Source: Hyphomicrobiales bacterium
GTDB lineage: Bacteria; Pseudomonadota; Alphaproteobacteria; Rhizobiales; Rhizobiaceae
DNA: 64,000 nucleotides
Assembly (NCBI GenBank): GCA_021775415.1
Contig: JAJFHV010000008.1
Coordinates: 124,001 to 188,000 of the forward strand
Direction: 5' to 3'
Position numbers and translations under genes: made by a program. The first letter of the stretch is position 1. Each line of letters starts with the position of its first letter. The notes under the pieces are model-generated. The model saw only the letters and a program-made list of their open reading frames with translations. It was not told the DNA's origin and did not search any database. This document shows positions 16,928-26,338 of the stretch, piece after piece.

Positions 16928-19900
16928 ATGCAGGACCACGAGCATTCCTATCTTGATCTTTCCGTATTACCGGAATTGCGCCCGTTTGTGCTTTCCCCGG
17001 ATGCGGTGGCGGTATTCCGCGAGGATTTGAGTTCAATCATTTGGTCAAATGCGGCTGGCGCACAATTGCTTGGTGGCAATGGTATTGTCGACCTTCTGGC
17101 AACAAGCCTCTCCAATAGCCAATCCTTTATCAAACAATTGGGTAATGCAGTTTCCCAACTGGAAGATGGTGCCCCTTTGTTGCGGGGATTTCGGGTACAT
17201 CAAGGATTACGATCAAAGTTACTGCAGTGTGAAATCTCCCGGATCAAATTATCTGCAGATGACAGCGGACTGATGCTCGTGTGCAGTGCGAGTGGAGCGG
17301 AAGCTGGTGAGGAAGAACATAAACTCGCTGACAATGCGGTTGAAGCGCTGGATGGGTTTGCCGATGCATCGGCCATCCTTGATGATTTTGGACTACCGCT
17401 TGCGGCATCTGCAAGATTTGGCGACATCGGCTTGTCGGAGGATGTTCTGGCCAGTTTGACCCAGGAACTCAAAAATGAGGAAGACCGACTTATCAAGCGA
17501 CCGGTGAAGAACCTGCCCGGTGACTTATATGTGGCGGGGCTTGCCAGGATTTCCGACACGCCGGGGCGAAGCCTGCTGGTGCTTGCTGATGCGAGGGTCG
17601 GGGAGGAAAATTTTGAAGATGAAGTTGATGTGCCTGCCGGTATTATTGCGAACGGAATAGAACCGGACGCTGATGATACTCAAGTAAATGTTGATGAGCA
17701 TGAAACGGCCAGGGAACCATCGCCGAAACCGTTTGAAGAAGAAAAACCGGATAATCTTGATGCAATCGAGGAATCTCTTCGGAATTTAATGCAAGAAAAT
17801 GAAGTTGAGAAACTGAATGATGTTTCCGACATCGTAGGAACATCTGATCAGGCAAACTCCCAGCAAGAACAATGGTATGCCCGCAACCCTGAAAACATGG
17901 ATGAGCCGGCGACAATTGATACACCAGAAGAAACGCACATAGAACAATCGGAAGTAGTGCAAAGAGCAGTTTCTGTAGAAACTGACACCAAATTCACCTT
18001 CGAAAACGATGCCGAAGCAATTCGATTTGCCTGGATTATTGATGAGCATTGTGTGTTCCAATCAGTTTCGCCGGAACTTGCACAAACTGTAGGACCAAAT
18101 GCAGCCGATATTGTCGGTCGAAGTTGGGGTGATGTCGCGACAGTGTTTGGATTCGACGGCAATCGCGACATCAAGTATTTGCTTGAACAACGTGATACCT
18201 GGTCTGGCAAAACGGCCTTATGGCCCATTCAAGGGACCGATCTGGTGGTTCCCGTTGATCTTGCCGCACTCCCTGCATTTGGTGCGGGTCGAAAATTCGA
18301 AGGCTTCCGCGGCTTTGGTATCATCCGAACCGCCGATGCCATTCTCGACCCGGATGAAACCGGCCTGGCACTTGTTGATGGAATTGAAGTTACCCACTTT
18401 AACACTGCGCAATCCGACGATGAACCGGCAATCAAAATTCAACCCGAAATTGATGAAAACGACATCCCACAAGATGTGGAAGACCGGCCGAATGTCCTCA
18501 AACTTGTCCCGCGCGAAGCAGCTGATTCCAGTTCTGAAACAGCTCCGCCTGCCGACACATCCCTGTTGGACAAATTACCCGTGGCTGTTTTGGTGTATCG
18601 TTCAGGTGAAACGCTTTACACCAATCGGGAGTTTCTAAAAGTGAGTGGATATGAAAGCACGGCTGAGTTGGCTCGTGCTGGTGGAGTTGATGCAATACTC
18701 GATCAAACGCCCTCACCAGATGAAGCTGAGAGCAACAGCCAACAGCTCACCCGCAAGAACGGTACGTTTTTAAACATCAACCCGGTCCTCCACACTGTTC
18801 GCTGGCGGGGCGACAAGGCGCTGCTTTTAAGTTTTCAAACCGATGGAAACACCGGGTATCAACAACCACCTGCACTTGCGATCACCGAAGCAAGCGAAGT
18901 TCAAAACATACTTGATACCGCAAGTGACGGTATTGTTGTTCTCGAAACCGATGGAACTATCCTCTCCATCAATGCTTCAGCCGAGGCGCTGTTTGGGCAC
19001 AGTTATGATGATATATCCGGCAAGAATATCACCGAGTTGTTCGCCATAGAGAGTCGCGAGGTGATCAGCGACTACGTTTCAAGCCTTTCCTCACCTGGCG
19101 TTGGTGCCATCTTGAACGACGGTCGTGAGGTAATTGGGCGTGAAGCCAAGGGCGGCCTGATTCCGATGTTTGTCAATATTTCGAGAATGGATTCATCCGG
19201 CAAACTTTGTGCCGTTGTCCGCGACATGACCAGTTGGAAAAATGCTGAGGAAGAGCTGGTCAAGGCACGCCGGCATGCAGAACTCGCCAATGAGCAGAAA
19301 TCCGATTTTCTGGCCCATGTCAGTCATGAAATCCGGACCCCGCTCAATGCAATCATCGGATTTTCGGATGTGATGATCGAAGAGCGGTTCGGTCCAATCG
19401 ACAATGTACGTTACCGGGAGTATTTACGCGACATCAACCGATCGGGAACCCATGTGCTGGATCTGATCAATGATTTGCTGGATCTTTCCAAGATCGAAGC
19501 GGGCAAGATGGAACTTGCCTTCGAGGCAGTCGATCTCAACCAGATTGTTGCGGAATCAGTCGCATTGCTGCAACCCCAGGCAAATGCAAACCGGATAATT
19601 ATCCGCACCTCTTTATCCCGCGCCGTACCGAAAGTGGTGGCTGACACGAGGAGTATTCGTCAGATCATACTTAACCTGGTCTCGAATGCCATCAAGTACT
19701 CCCCGGTAAGTGGACAGGTCATTGTCTCGACTGTTTATGAGAGCAATGGCGAAGTCGCCTTACGGATACGTGACACGGGCAATGGCATGAGCGAGGCGCA
19801 GATCGAGGAAGCCATGAAGCCCTTCCAACAGGTTCATGGAATCAGTGAAAAGCGTGGTGAGGGAACCGGCCTGGGATTGCCGCTCACAAAGGCATTGGTC

Positions 19901-19996
19901 GAAGCAAACCGAGCTCATTTTGATCTCGAAAGTGACCCGGACAGCGGCACCATCGCTCATGTGCAATTTCCAACGCAACGCGTACTGGCAGACTGA
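16928..19996 (+). CDS. Cytoplasmic PAS-domain histidine kinase, PdhS/PleC/DivJ family
   Basis: A 1022-residue soluble kinase with no membrane segments. The open frame begins at 16841, but ATG 16928 (MQDHEHSYLDLSVLPELRPF) gives the better start. Domains: an N-terminal divergent sensor part, an acidic low-complexity linker (about 240-350), PAS-like segments near 360-470 and 545-640, a clear PAS at 650-770, an H-box HVSHEIRTPLNAIIGFSDVM with His near 799, and an ATPase domain with N-box NLVSNAIKYSP, DTGNGM and GTGLGLPL. Length and architecture resemble Brucella PdhS, a polar kinase acting on DivK. The CtrA-type box upstream fits that pathway. The family name is firm; orthology to PdhS rather than CbrA or another paralogue is inferred. 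Confidence 0.85.
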   Translation: MQDHEHSYLDLSVLPELRPFVLSPDAVAVFREDLSSIIWSNAAGAQLLGGNGIVDLLATSLSNSQSFIKQLGNAVSQLEDGAPLLRGFRVHQGLRSKLLQCEISRIKLSADDSGLMLVCSASGAEAGEEEHKLADNAVEALDGFADASAILDDFGLPLAASARFGDIGLSEDVLASLTQELKNEEDRLIKRPVKNLPGDLYVAGLARISDTPGRSLLVLADARVGEENFEDEVDVPAGIIANGIEPDADDTQVNVDEHETAREPSPKPFEEEKPDNLDAIEESLRNLMQENEVEKLNDVSDIVGTSDQANSQQEQWYARNPENMDEPATIDTPEETHIEQSEVVQRAVSVETDTKFTFENDAEAIRFAWIIDEHCVFQSVSPELAQTVGPNAADIVGRSWGDVATVFGFDGNRDIKYLLEQRDTWSGKTALWPIQGTDLVVPVDLAALPAFGAGRKFEGFRGFGIIRTADAILDPDETGLALVDGIEVTHFNTAQSDDEPAIKIQPEIDENDIPQDVEDRPNVLKLVPREAADSSSETAPPADTSLLDKLPVAVLVYRSGETLYTNREFLKVSGYESTAELARAGGVDAILDQTPSPDEAESNSQQLTRKNGTFLNINPVLHTVRWRGDKALLLSFQTDGNTGYQQPPALAITEASEVQNILDTASDGIVVLETDGTILSINASAEALFGHSYDDISGKNITELFAIESREVISDYVSSLSSPGVGAILNDGREVIGREAKGGLIPMFVNISRMDSSGKLCAVVRDMTSWKNAEEELVKARRHAELANEQKSDFLAHVSHEIRTPLNAIIGFSDVMIEERFGPIDNVRYREYLRDINRSGTHVLDLINDLLDLSKIEAGKMELAFEAVDLNQIVAESVALLQPQANANRIIIRTSLSRAVPKVVADTRSIRQIILNLVSNAIKYSPVSGQVIVSTVYESNGEVALRIRDTGNGMSEAQIEEAMKPFQQVHGISEKRGEGTGLGLPLTKALVEANRAHFDLESDPDSGTIAHVQFPTQRVLAD

Positions 19997-20015
19997 TCTC
20001 AAGTCCTTGTTCCAC

Positions 20016-20046
20016 AAAAAAAAGGCCTCGCACTGCGAGGCCAAAA
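20016..20046 (-). terminator. Rho-independent terminator for acetoacetyl-CoA synthetase transcript
   Basis: The stem GGCCTCGC/GCGAGGCC has a 3-base loop. Read on the minus strand it is followed by eight T, so it stops transcription coming from the acetoacetyl-CoA synthetase gene, whose stop is about 205 bases away. On the plus strand it lies just after the kinase gene and may act weakly as well. Between it and the gene, the hairpin AGGGTTAA...TTAACCCT at about 20213-20246 is the only other structure seen. Confidence 0.85.
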
Positions 20047-20250
20047 GAATATGTAGAATAAAGGAGCACTAACACGTTAAAAATTTCAGGAAAGGCTAGT
20101 TCCAATCAGGAAATATAGATGCCTTTTGTTGATACGAGAATGCCATTCAATTCCTTACCAAGTCCTTAACAGGCAGACGAAATCTTTAACAAATGGTGTT
20201 CCGTTTTGTGCCAGGGTTAATTTTTGCGAAAGGTTTTGTTAACCCTGAGA

Positions 20251-22218
20251 TCAGGACTGAAGCTGAGAAAGCCCTTCGAAATTGCTTAATGCACCCGGAT
20301 TTGCAAGTGCCTCCTTGTTCTTGACTTCGCGTCCATGAACGACATCGCGAACTGCTAGTTCAGTAATTTTACCTGATTTTGTACGAGGAATATCATCTAC
20401 TGCAATAATCCGGGCCGGTACATGTCGTGGTGAGGCGCCGCTTCGGATTTTGTTGCGAATTTCCTTTTCAAGATCCTCGTTCAACTCAACGCCCGCCGCA
20501 AGTTTCACAAACAACACAATCCGGACATCCCCCTGCCATTCCTGGCCAATACACAGCCCTTCTTCCACAGCGTCCAACTGTTCAACCTGGTTATAGATTT
20601 CTGCGGTTCCTATCCGCACACCACCAGGGTTGAGCGTTGCATCGGAGCGACCATGAATGATCATTCCGCCATGAGTGGTCCATTCAGCAAAGTCGCCGTG
20701 ACACCAAATACCTTCGAACCGGTCGAAATATGCTTCATGGTATTTCTTGCCATCCGGGTCGTTCCAGAACCGGATTGGCATTGAGGGGAAAGCCTTGGTA
20801 CAAACGAGCTCACCCTTGCCCGCCTCGACAGGTTTGCCATCTTCGCCCCAGACCTCAGCTGCCATTCCCAACGCAGGTCCTTGTATTTCACCGGAGTAAA
20901 CCGGCTTCCATGGAACGCCTGACACAAAACAAGCAACTATGTCTGTCCCACCCGAAACGGATGCAAGATGCACATCTTTCTTGATGCCGGAATAAACAAA
21001 TTCAAAATTTTCGGGCGCCAATGGGGAGCCCGTTGAACAGATCATGCGCACGCTCGAAAGGTCATGGCTGCGAGCTGGCTCAATTCCGGCATTGCGAACC
21101 GCATCAATGAATTTGGCGGATGTTCCAAAGAACGCAAAACTTTCAGACTCCGCATAGTCAAAAATTACGCCTGGGCCCGGAGCAAATGGTGAACCGTCAT
21201 ACAACATCAGTGTCACCCCACTGGCGAGGCCTGTTACCAACCAATTCCACATCATCCATCCACATGTTGTGAAATAGAACAGTCGCTCGCCAGGAACCAA
21301 GCCGGAATGTAGCTGATGCTCCTTCAAATGCTGGATCAGCGCCCCGCCTTGAGAGTGAACAATGCATTTTGGAACACCAGTGGTGCCGGATGAAAACAGG
21401 ATATACAGCGGGTGCGAAAATCCCAGCCTCTCAAAATGGATTTCCCGGGATTGATATGGTTCCAGGAAGTCGGCTAAAGCCAAGGTATCTTCAAGGCCAT
21501 CTGCTGTTTGTTCCGCATTATCAAGCAGGGGTACAATGATGGTTTGAAGGCAGCTCAGCTTCGGGACAATTTCACCCAGTTTGTCAGCGATCTGGATTTC
21601 CTTGCCATTATACCAATACCCGTCGCAGCTTATGAACAGCTTGGGTTCAATCTGCCCAAACCGGTCCAGCACACCCTGCACTCCAAAATCCGGCGAGCAT
21701 GAGGACCAGATGGCTCCCAAGGAATTTGCGGCAAGCATGGCAGCAATGGTTTCCGGCATATTGGGCATCATGGCCGCCACGCGGTCACCAACGCCCAAAC
21801 CCAATGCCCTGAAAGCCTGTTGGAGGCGGGACACCAGTGCGCGCAACTCGTTACGGCTCATACGGCGATTGATCTTGTCCTCACAACGAAACACCATCGC
21901 ATCTTCTTCACCATCGAATTTCAGCAGATTTTCTGCGAAATTCATCTTCGCATCCGGAAAATATGCTGCACCAGGCATTTGTTCTTCATGCGCTACAATC
22001 CGCGATCCCTTTTCACCAACGATGCCGCAGTAATCCCAGACCGCGTCCCAGAACTCTCCTCCTGGTTCGCAGGACCAGGCATGCAGAGCCTCGTAGTCTG
22101 GAAACAACCGGCCTGTGCGGGTTTCCACCCACTGGGAAAATCTCTTCATACCGCTTTCGGCGATTTGGATCGGAGAGGGCGACCACAGCGGCGAAGCGTT
22201 ATTTGTTTGTCTATCCAT
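20251..22218 (-). CDS. aacS: Acetoacetate-CoA ligase (acetoacetyl-CoA synthetase)
   Basis: Activates acetoacetate with ATP and CoA, feeding ketone bodies or polyhydroxybutyrate breakdown products into acetyl-CoA. The 655-residue ANL-superfamily enzyme shows the P-loop FSSGTTGVPKCIVHSQGG, VSGGTDIVACFVSG typical of acetoacetyl-CoA synthetases (versus the acetate enzymes), GRSDATLNPGGVRIGTAEIY and the C-terminal catalytic Lys in PRTKSGKITELAVRDVVHG. The open frame reaches 22323, but ATG 22218 (MDRQTNNASPLWSPSP) is the normal start. It is divergent from the AsmA gene with 176 bases between, and a terminator at 20016-20046 ends its transcript. Confidence 0.94.
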   Translation of the reverse strand: MDRQTNNASPLWSPSPIQIAESGMKRFSQWVETRTGRLFPDYEALHAWSCEPGGEFWDAVWDYCGIVGEKGSRIVAHEEQMPGAAYFPDAKMNFAENLLKFDGEEDAMVFRCEDKINRRMSRNELRALVSRLQQAFRALGLGVGDRVAAMMPNMPETIAAMLAANSLGAIWSSCSPDFGVQGVLDRFGQIEPKLFISCDGYWYNGKEIQIADKLGEIVPKLSCLQTIIVPLLDNAEQTADGLEDTLALADFLEPYQSREIHFERLGFSHPLYILFSSGTTGVPKCIVHSQGGALIQHLKEHQLHSGLVPGERLFYFTTCGWMMWNWLVTGLASGVTLMLYDGSPFAPGPGVIFDYAESESFAFFGTSAKFIDAVRNAGIEPARSHDLSSVRMICSTGSPLAPENFEFVYSGIKKDVHLASVSGGTDIVACFVSGVPWKPVYSGEIQGPALGMAAEVWGEDGKPVEAGKGELVCTKAFPSMPIRFWNDPDGKKYHEAYFDRFEGIWCHGDFAEWTTHGGMIIHGRSDATLNPGGVRIGTAEIYNQVEQLDAVEEGLCIGQEWQGDVRIVLFVKLAAGVELNEDLEKEIRNKIRSGASPRHVPARIIAVDDIPRTKSGKITELAVRDVVHGREVKNKEALANPGALSNFEGLSQLQS

Positions 22219-22394
22219 TGGTGGGTGAAACCTTTCCACAGATACATTGTGGCGAATTGCGCTTAGATTGCTGGGATTGCGATAGATTTTGCTATGGTGT
22301 TTGTCCAGTGTTTCTGCAAGCATATTTGCAGGCTAGAACACGATTTAGAGTTCAGGCGCGGTTTTCCAATTTGATACCGGGCCGGGGTGAGAAG

Positions 22395-24221
22395 ATGAAA
22401 CGTAGCATTATTGTTATATGCATACTGTTGGCATTCGTCGGTTTGATGGTAACCGCGCTGCCACTTTTTGTTTCGTCCGAAAGTGTTCGAACTCGCATTC
22501 TTTCGCAAATTCAGGGACTGACCGGGAGAACCGTTGCATTTCGCGGCAACCCGACGGTTTCGCTCAATCCTTTTTTGGGAGTTGAGATTTCTGATCTTGT
22601 GGTGGCTGATCCTTTAGCTGGCCCCAATGAGCCACCGTTACTCAGCATCGAGCGCCTAAAGGGTCGGCTTAATATATTCCCAGCTTTTCTTGGCCGCGCA
22701 GACATCGAGGAATACAAACTGCTGAGACCAAGGCTCCGCCTCAAGGTTTCCGCGGATGGTACATCGAATTGGGTGTTTCAAAGTGGACAACTGCACGATG
22801 CTCTTGAACAGACAGCAAACGAAGATTCCGAGGATCCATCTCAACCAATTGAGGCGGTTGTTCTGGGTAACTTTGAAATTGAAGACGGGGCAATTGACTA
22901 CGAGAACGAGATTTCCGGTCAAACAGAAATGATTACCAACATTTCCGGGTCATTGTCTTGGCCGAGTACAACGCAGCTTGCACACATTGCCGGCAGTGGG
23001 GTTTGGCGTGGCGAAGGAATTGAAGCAAAATTCAGCGTTGACAATCCCTTGAAGCTTTTCTCCGGCAATGAATCTGGTTTGGTGGCCGAGTTCAACTCTA
23101 CCCCGCTTGGATTTAGATTTTCGGGCAACGCAAACATGTTGTCCGATCTCTATTTTGCAGGTCGCATTTCTGCGACTTCACCATCCCTTGGACGCCTTTC
23201 TGAAATATTGAATCTAGACATTGGCTATCTTGGCCACCTTGAAGAATTGCAAGCTGAGGGAGAGATCAGCGCAACGGCGGAAGCGATGAAACTCACCGAT
23301 GCTGAAGTCACTCTTTCAGGTAACGCTGCAACGGGAGTCATTCAAATTGCACGCGACGAAGTCGGCATCCGAAAACTCAATGGCACGCTTGCCTTTGGTG
23401 ATATCGATGCCAGTCACTTTTTTTTCGATAACGAACACAGCGGCGAACTTGGCGTTTCGGAATTGATGCGTGACATTCAACTTGATTTGCGAGTTTCGGC
23501 AAATTCGCTGACAGCTGAGGGTGTCACGCTCAATAATCTTGCAGCAGCAATCACCCTGCAGAACAACAAACTGACATTTGATATTGGTGATTCAGAGGCC
23601 TTTGGCGGCAGCGTAATTGCGCGAGTGGGGGAAAACTCGGAAAACGAAGACCGGTATGTTTTTCTTGATGTTTCCGCCCGCGGAATAGATGCCGAAAAGG
23701 TGGGAAGCCTGTTTCCTGCTGGGATGGTTCGAATTTCAGGGACAACTGATATCGATGCCAGCCTGAGGTCCTATGGCAAAACCCGGGCGATGTTGATCAG
23801 AGAACTCAATGGTGAAATTACAACGAAATTTGAAAATGGCGAAATTGGGGGAATTGATCTGTTGGCGTTACTTAATTCCGGGAGTGATGGAGGAAGTACA
23901 ACGCAGCCCCTGGACGGTGCAGGTGCGTCCGAATTTCAGCATATGGCCATTAAAATGTTTATCAACCGTGGGATTGCGTCAATTTCAAAGGGCTTGATAG
24001 AGGCTGACGAGGCTAACGTGCAATTATATGGGCATGCGGATTTGTTTGAAGGAAGCTTGGCGGTAAGAGCGCAGAAGCTTATTGATCAAATCCCTGAAGA
24101 GGATCGATTGTTCATCGGTGGCTCACTGAAGGCGCCACTGGTAACACTGGAGCCCGCACCATTACGCAAAATCGCACCGGAAAACTCTACCGCGACAGAA
24201 GATTCAGACATTTCGAACTAA
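22395..24221 (+). CDS. AsmA family protein
   Basis: A 608-residue inner-membrane-anchored periplasmic protein. ATG 22395 (MKRSIIVICILLAFVGLMV) gives one N-terminal membrane helix; the longer frame back to 21963 lies antisense inside the acetoacetyl-CoA synthetase gene and is rejected. The N-terminal AsmA signature follows (RTRILSQIQGLTGRTVAFRG and VSLNPFLGVEISDLVVADP), then a long beta-strand-rich body and the AsmA C-terminal part (LNGEITTKFENGEIGGIDLLALL). AsmA-like proteins are tied to lipid transport between membranes and outer-membrane assembly. It ends convergently with the SNase-like gene, and the two stops overlap by 4 bases. Confidence 0.9.
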   Translation: MKRSIIVICILLAFVGLMVTALPLFVSSESVRTRILSQIQGLTGRTVAFRGNPTVSLNPFLGVEISDLVVADPLAGPNEPPLLSIERLKGRLNIFPAFLGRADIEEYKLLRPRLRLKVSADGTSNWVFQSGQLHDALEQTANEDSEDPSQPIEAVVLGNFEIEDGAIDYENEISGQTEMITNISGSLSWPSTTQLAHIAGSGVWRGEGIEAKFSVDNPLKLFSGNESGLVAEFNSTPLGFRFSGNANMLSDLYFAGRISATSPSLGRLSEILNLDIGYLGHLEELQAEGEISATAEAMKLTDAEVTLSGNAATGVIQIARDEVGIRKLNGTLAFGDIDASHFFFDNEHSGELGVSELMRDIQLDLRVSANSLTAEGVTLNNLAAAITLQNNKLTFDIGDSEAFGGSVIARVGENSENEDRYVFLDVSARGIDAEKVGSLFPAGMVRISGTTDIDASLRSYGKTRAMLIRELNGEITTKFENGEIGGIDLLALLNSGSDGGSTTQPLDGAGASEFQHMAIKMFINRGIASISKGLIEADEANVQLYGHADLFEGSLAVRAQKLIDQIPEEDRLFIGGSLKAPLVTLEPAPLRKIAPENSTATEDSDISN

Positions 24222-24868
24222 CGCCCGGGTGCCAGAATTCGCCACTGGCCGTGGCCCTTGACCTGCGCTTCTGCTAACTCCGCTTCAAATAGGCCATCTT
24301 TCGGGGTACCCCAACCCTGCCAGACAATCCAGGCTGAAATATCAAACCCCGCAAGCTGGCAACGGGTTTTGAGAATCGTACTTTCAACAGCTTGCGATGG
24401 TGAACATGCAATTGATCGGCCGCGAACGAATTGTCGTAGCGCCGTCCTGGCGAACATTCCACACGGCCACAGATTACCCTGATCGTCTTGGCACATCCCT
24501 TCCAGGGGCAACGGCTTGATACCCTCAAGCTTGATTATTCTGTTGCCACTTTTGAGTACACCGCTTGAGATAACCAGCGGATGCGACCATTGAATTGGTT
24601 TGGGTGAACGTGGCGGAGGCGATGGCTGCTTTTTGGCCGGCAATCTCTCCACCAATACGCCATCAAGCTTAGGCGCCGGTAGCATTTCTGTGGGTGTAAC
24701 TTGGCGAACCTGACCACTCAGGCGTTCAAGGACCAGAGCGACTTTATCATTACCGGCAGATTGTTGTGTTTGAAGCGTGGTCGGTTGATTTGTATCTTGA
24801 AACTCAATGCGTTGAGCAAGCAGAATTACGGTTACCAGAATGATCGATGCAAAGAACAATCCGCGCAT
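24218..24868 (-). CDS. Membrane-anchored thermonuclease-like (SNase fold) protein, probably catalytically degenerate
   Basis: The ATG at 24868 (MRGLFFASIILVTVILL) has a strong GGGGGA ribosome site; upstream starts at 24883 and 24922 lack one. The 216-residue product has an N-terminal membrane anchor, a Pro-rich linker, and an SNase-like barrel from about residue 100: SGVLKSGNRIIKLEGI, WPCGMFARTALRQFVRGRSI and DISAWIVWQGWG. In active nucleases the segment after the second strand reads like RLxGIDTPE; here it is KLEGIKPLPLEG, so the catalytic Arg and Asp appear replaced. Three Cys may form disulfides. It lies 20 bases after the S24 regulator and is probably co-transcribed with it. Function unknown. 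Confidence 0.75.
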   Translation of the reverse strand: MRGLFFASIILVTVILLAQRIEFQDTNQPTTLQTQQSAGNDKVALVLERLSGQVRQVTPTEMLPAPKLDGVLVERLPAKKQPSPPPRSPKPIQWSHPLVISSGVLKSGNRIIKLEGIKPLPLEGMCQDDQGNLWPCGMFARTALRQFVRGRSIACSPSQAVESTILKTRCQLAGFDISAWIVWQGWGTPKDGLFEAELAEAQVKGHGQWRILAPGR

Positions 24869-24888
24869 AGTTCCCCCATTCATTCGTG

Positions 24889-25551
24889 CTATTGACTGGC
24901 CCACACAATTCTTGCGATCCACTCAAGTTCATCTGGTGAGAATACCCGGTTCTCGTGTTCAGGATTGATTGATTTCAATTCAATCTGTTTTGTCGTTTTT
25001 CGTTCAAGCAGCTTTGCCATGACTTCCCCGTCACGCGTTTTTGCGACAACCCGATCGCCCTTTCGGACTTGAGCGTCGGGATCGACAATAACCACATCAC
25101 CTTCCCGGTAGAGCGGCAACATGGAATCACCGGACACCTCCAAAGCGTAGGCACTGTCAAGTTTTCCGATTGGGAAACTGATCTCCTCCCAGCCCTGGCC
25201 AACCGGAAAACCGCCATCGTCAAAGAAACCACCGACACCAGCCTGTGCAAATCCAATTAATGGCACACTGGGACTGGGCTGGTCGCGATAGCTGCTGGTG
25301 GAAGATCCGCGCCGATTGCTCGCCTGCTCAACAAGTTCGAAAAATTCCAAAAGCGGCGTGCTGGTAGACTTGAGCACTTTGGCAACCGATTCCGTTGAAG
25401 GCCAACGTTTGCGGCCCTCAGCAGTAAATCGCTTGGATTTGTTGAAACTCGTCGGGTCGAGGCCGGAATTTCGAGCAAGACCGGATACAGAAAGCTTCTT
25501 CTTTTTTGCCAAAGCATCAAGAGCTAACCAAATTTGTTCATGCGTTAGCAT
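24889..25551 (-). CDS. HTH-S24 (LexA/CI-like) transcriptional repressor
   Basis: A 220-residue regulator starting at ATG 25551 (MLTHEQIWLALDALA; the upstream start at 25569 is less likely). The N-terminal helix-turn-helix covers about residues 15-60 (KLSVSGLARNSGLDPTSFNKS). The C-terminal S24 domain has the Ser in VSGDSMLPLYREGD (near 143) and the Lys in GEVMAKLLE (near 180). A candidate Ala-Gly autocleavage site sits in IGFAQAGVGG (near 104-105). Such proteins can undergo RecA-stimulated self-cleavage like LexA or CI. It is not flanked by phage genes, so it looks like a chromosomal regulator of the SNase-like gene downstream (inference). Confidence 0.88.
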   Translation of the reverse strand: MLTHEQIWLALDALAKKKKLSVSGLARNSGLDPTSFNKSKRFTAEGRKRWPSTESVAKVLKSTSTPLLEFFELVEQASNRRGSSTSSYRDQPSPSVPLIGFAQAGVGGFFDDGGFPVGQGWEEISFPIGKLDSAYALEVSGDSMLPLYREGDVVIVDPDAQVRKGDRVVAKTRDGEVMAKLLERKTTKQIELKSINPEHENRVFSPDELEWIARIVWASQ

Positions 25552-25631
25552 GATCAACCCGCCTTGCATAAAGGAATAATTTCCTTTGTGTTCTAGCGAG
25601 TCCTACCATACGAGTCTATAGCAAAACCGAC

Positions 25632-26255
25632 CTAAACCTCGTGTGTATAGGCCTTCCGACCAGATGCAATCATGCGATCAAGATACTCAAGCCGGTCCTG
25701 ACCCCAAAATACTTCGCCGTTATAAACATAAGATGGTGCGCCGATTGCATCGGCTGCAATAGCGGTTTTGGTATTTTCCAGCCGCATGTTCAAAGCCTCA
25801 TCCTTCTTCGAGAGATCAAGTATGGCATCCGCGTCATGACCTTCATCCATAAGGAGTTGGTGAAGAACGGCTTCATCGGCGATTTGCAAATTACGTTCCC
25901 ACACTGCCCTACCAAGCTGAAAGGTAAATCCTGCAGCATCCTTGCCTGATATCACCAGCGCACAAATACAATGATCAGCGGCTGCTGGATTTGTCGGAAA
26001 GTGTGTTGGTGTTGGATTGAGTTTCATACCCCTGAAATCCGCGACCCGTTGCAATTCGATCAAACGATAGCGTTGGCGGACTGGTGGACGTTCCGCCGGA
26101 ACCACAGCGCCGGAACTCTCCCATACACCCATCAGGTTGAATGGCTTGAACCGAATTTGCTTATCATGCCTGGCAGCAATTTCCAGTAATGTGTCATGCC
26201 CAAGATATGTGAATGGAGAGATCGTGGTAAAATAGTAATCAATTTGACCGTTCAT
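25632..26255 (-). CDS. 2-hydroxychromene-2-carboxylate isomerase family protein (DsbA-like, GST kappa type)
   Basis: The 207-residue protein starts at ATG 26255 (MNGQIDYYFTTISPFTYLGH). The opening FTTISPFTYLG is the glutathione-binding beta-alpha of the HCCA isomerase/GST-kappa group, in which Ser takes the place of the DsbA Cys. GAPSYVYNGEVFWGQDRLEYLDR near the end is the family's cis-Pro and dimer region. HCCA isomerases act in naphthalene breakdown, but most rhizobial members have no such pathway nearby; here too none is seen, so a general glutathione-dependent isomerase or reductase role is more likely. Confidence 0.88.
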   Translation of the reverse strand: MNGQIDYYFTTISPFTYLGHDTLLEIAARHDKQIRFKPFNLMGVWESSGAVVPAERPPVRQRYRLIELQRVADFRGMKLNPTPTHFPTNPAAADHCICALVISGKDAAGFTFQLGRAVWERNLQIADEAVLHQLLMDEGHDADAILDLSKKDEALNMRLENTKTAIAADAIGAPSYVYNGEVFWGQDRLEYLDRMIASGRKAYTHEV

Positions 26256-26338
26256 GATGAAGCCCCGATAATTGTTGATCAAATGAACCTAGTGTAACTG
26301 CACCATCAATCAAGGAGGCTACAGCTAAAGAACTAGGA

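Noticed and set aside
20046-20250. Small gene or RNA in the gap after the PdhS-like kinase, suggested by AAAGGAG near 20060
   Set aside because: No start codon with a lasting frame follows, and no promoter-terminator pair on the plus strand was visible.
21963-22394. N-terminal extension of the AsmA open frame
   Set aside because: It is antisense to the acetoacetyl-CoA synthetase start and has Arg/Pro-rich shadow composition; the true AsmA signal anchor begins at 22395.
24889-25551. S24 repressor as a sign of a prophage
   Set aside because: No integrase, capsid or other phage gene is near, and the flanks are ordinary chromosomal genes.
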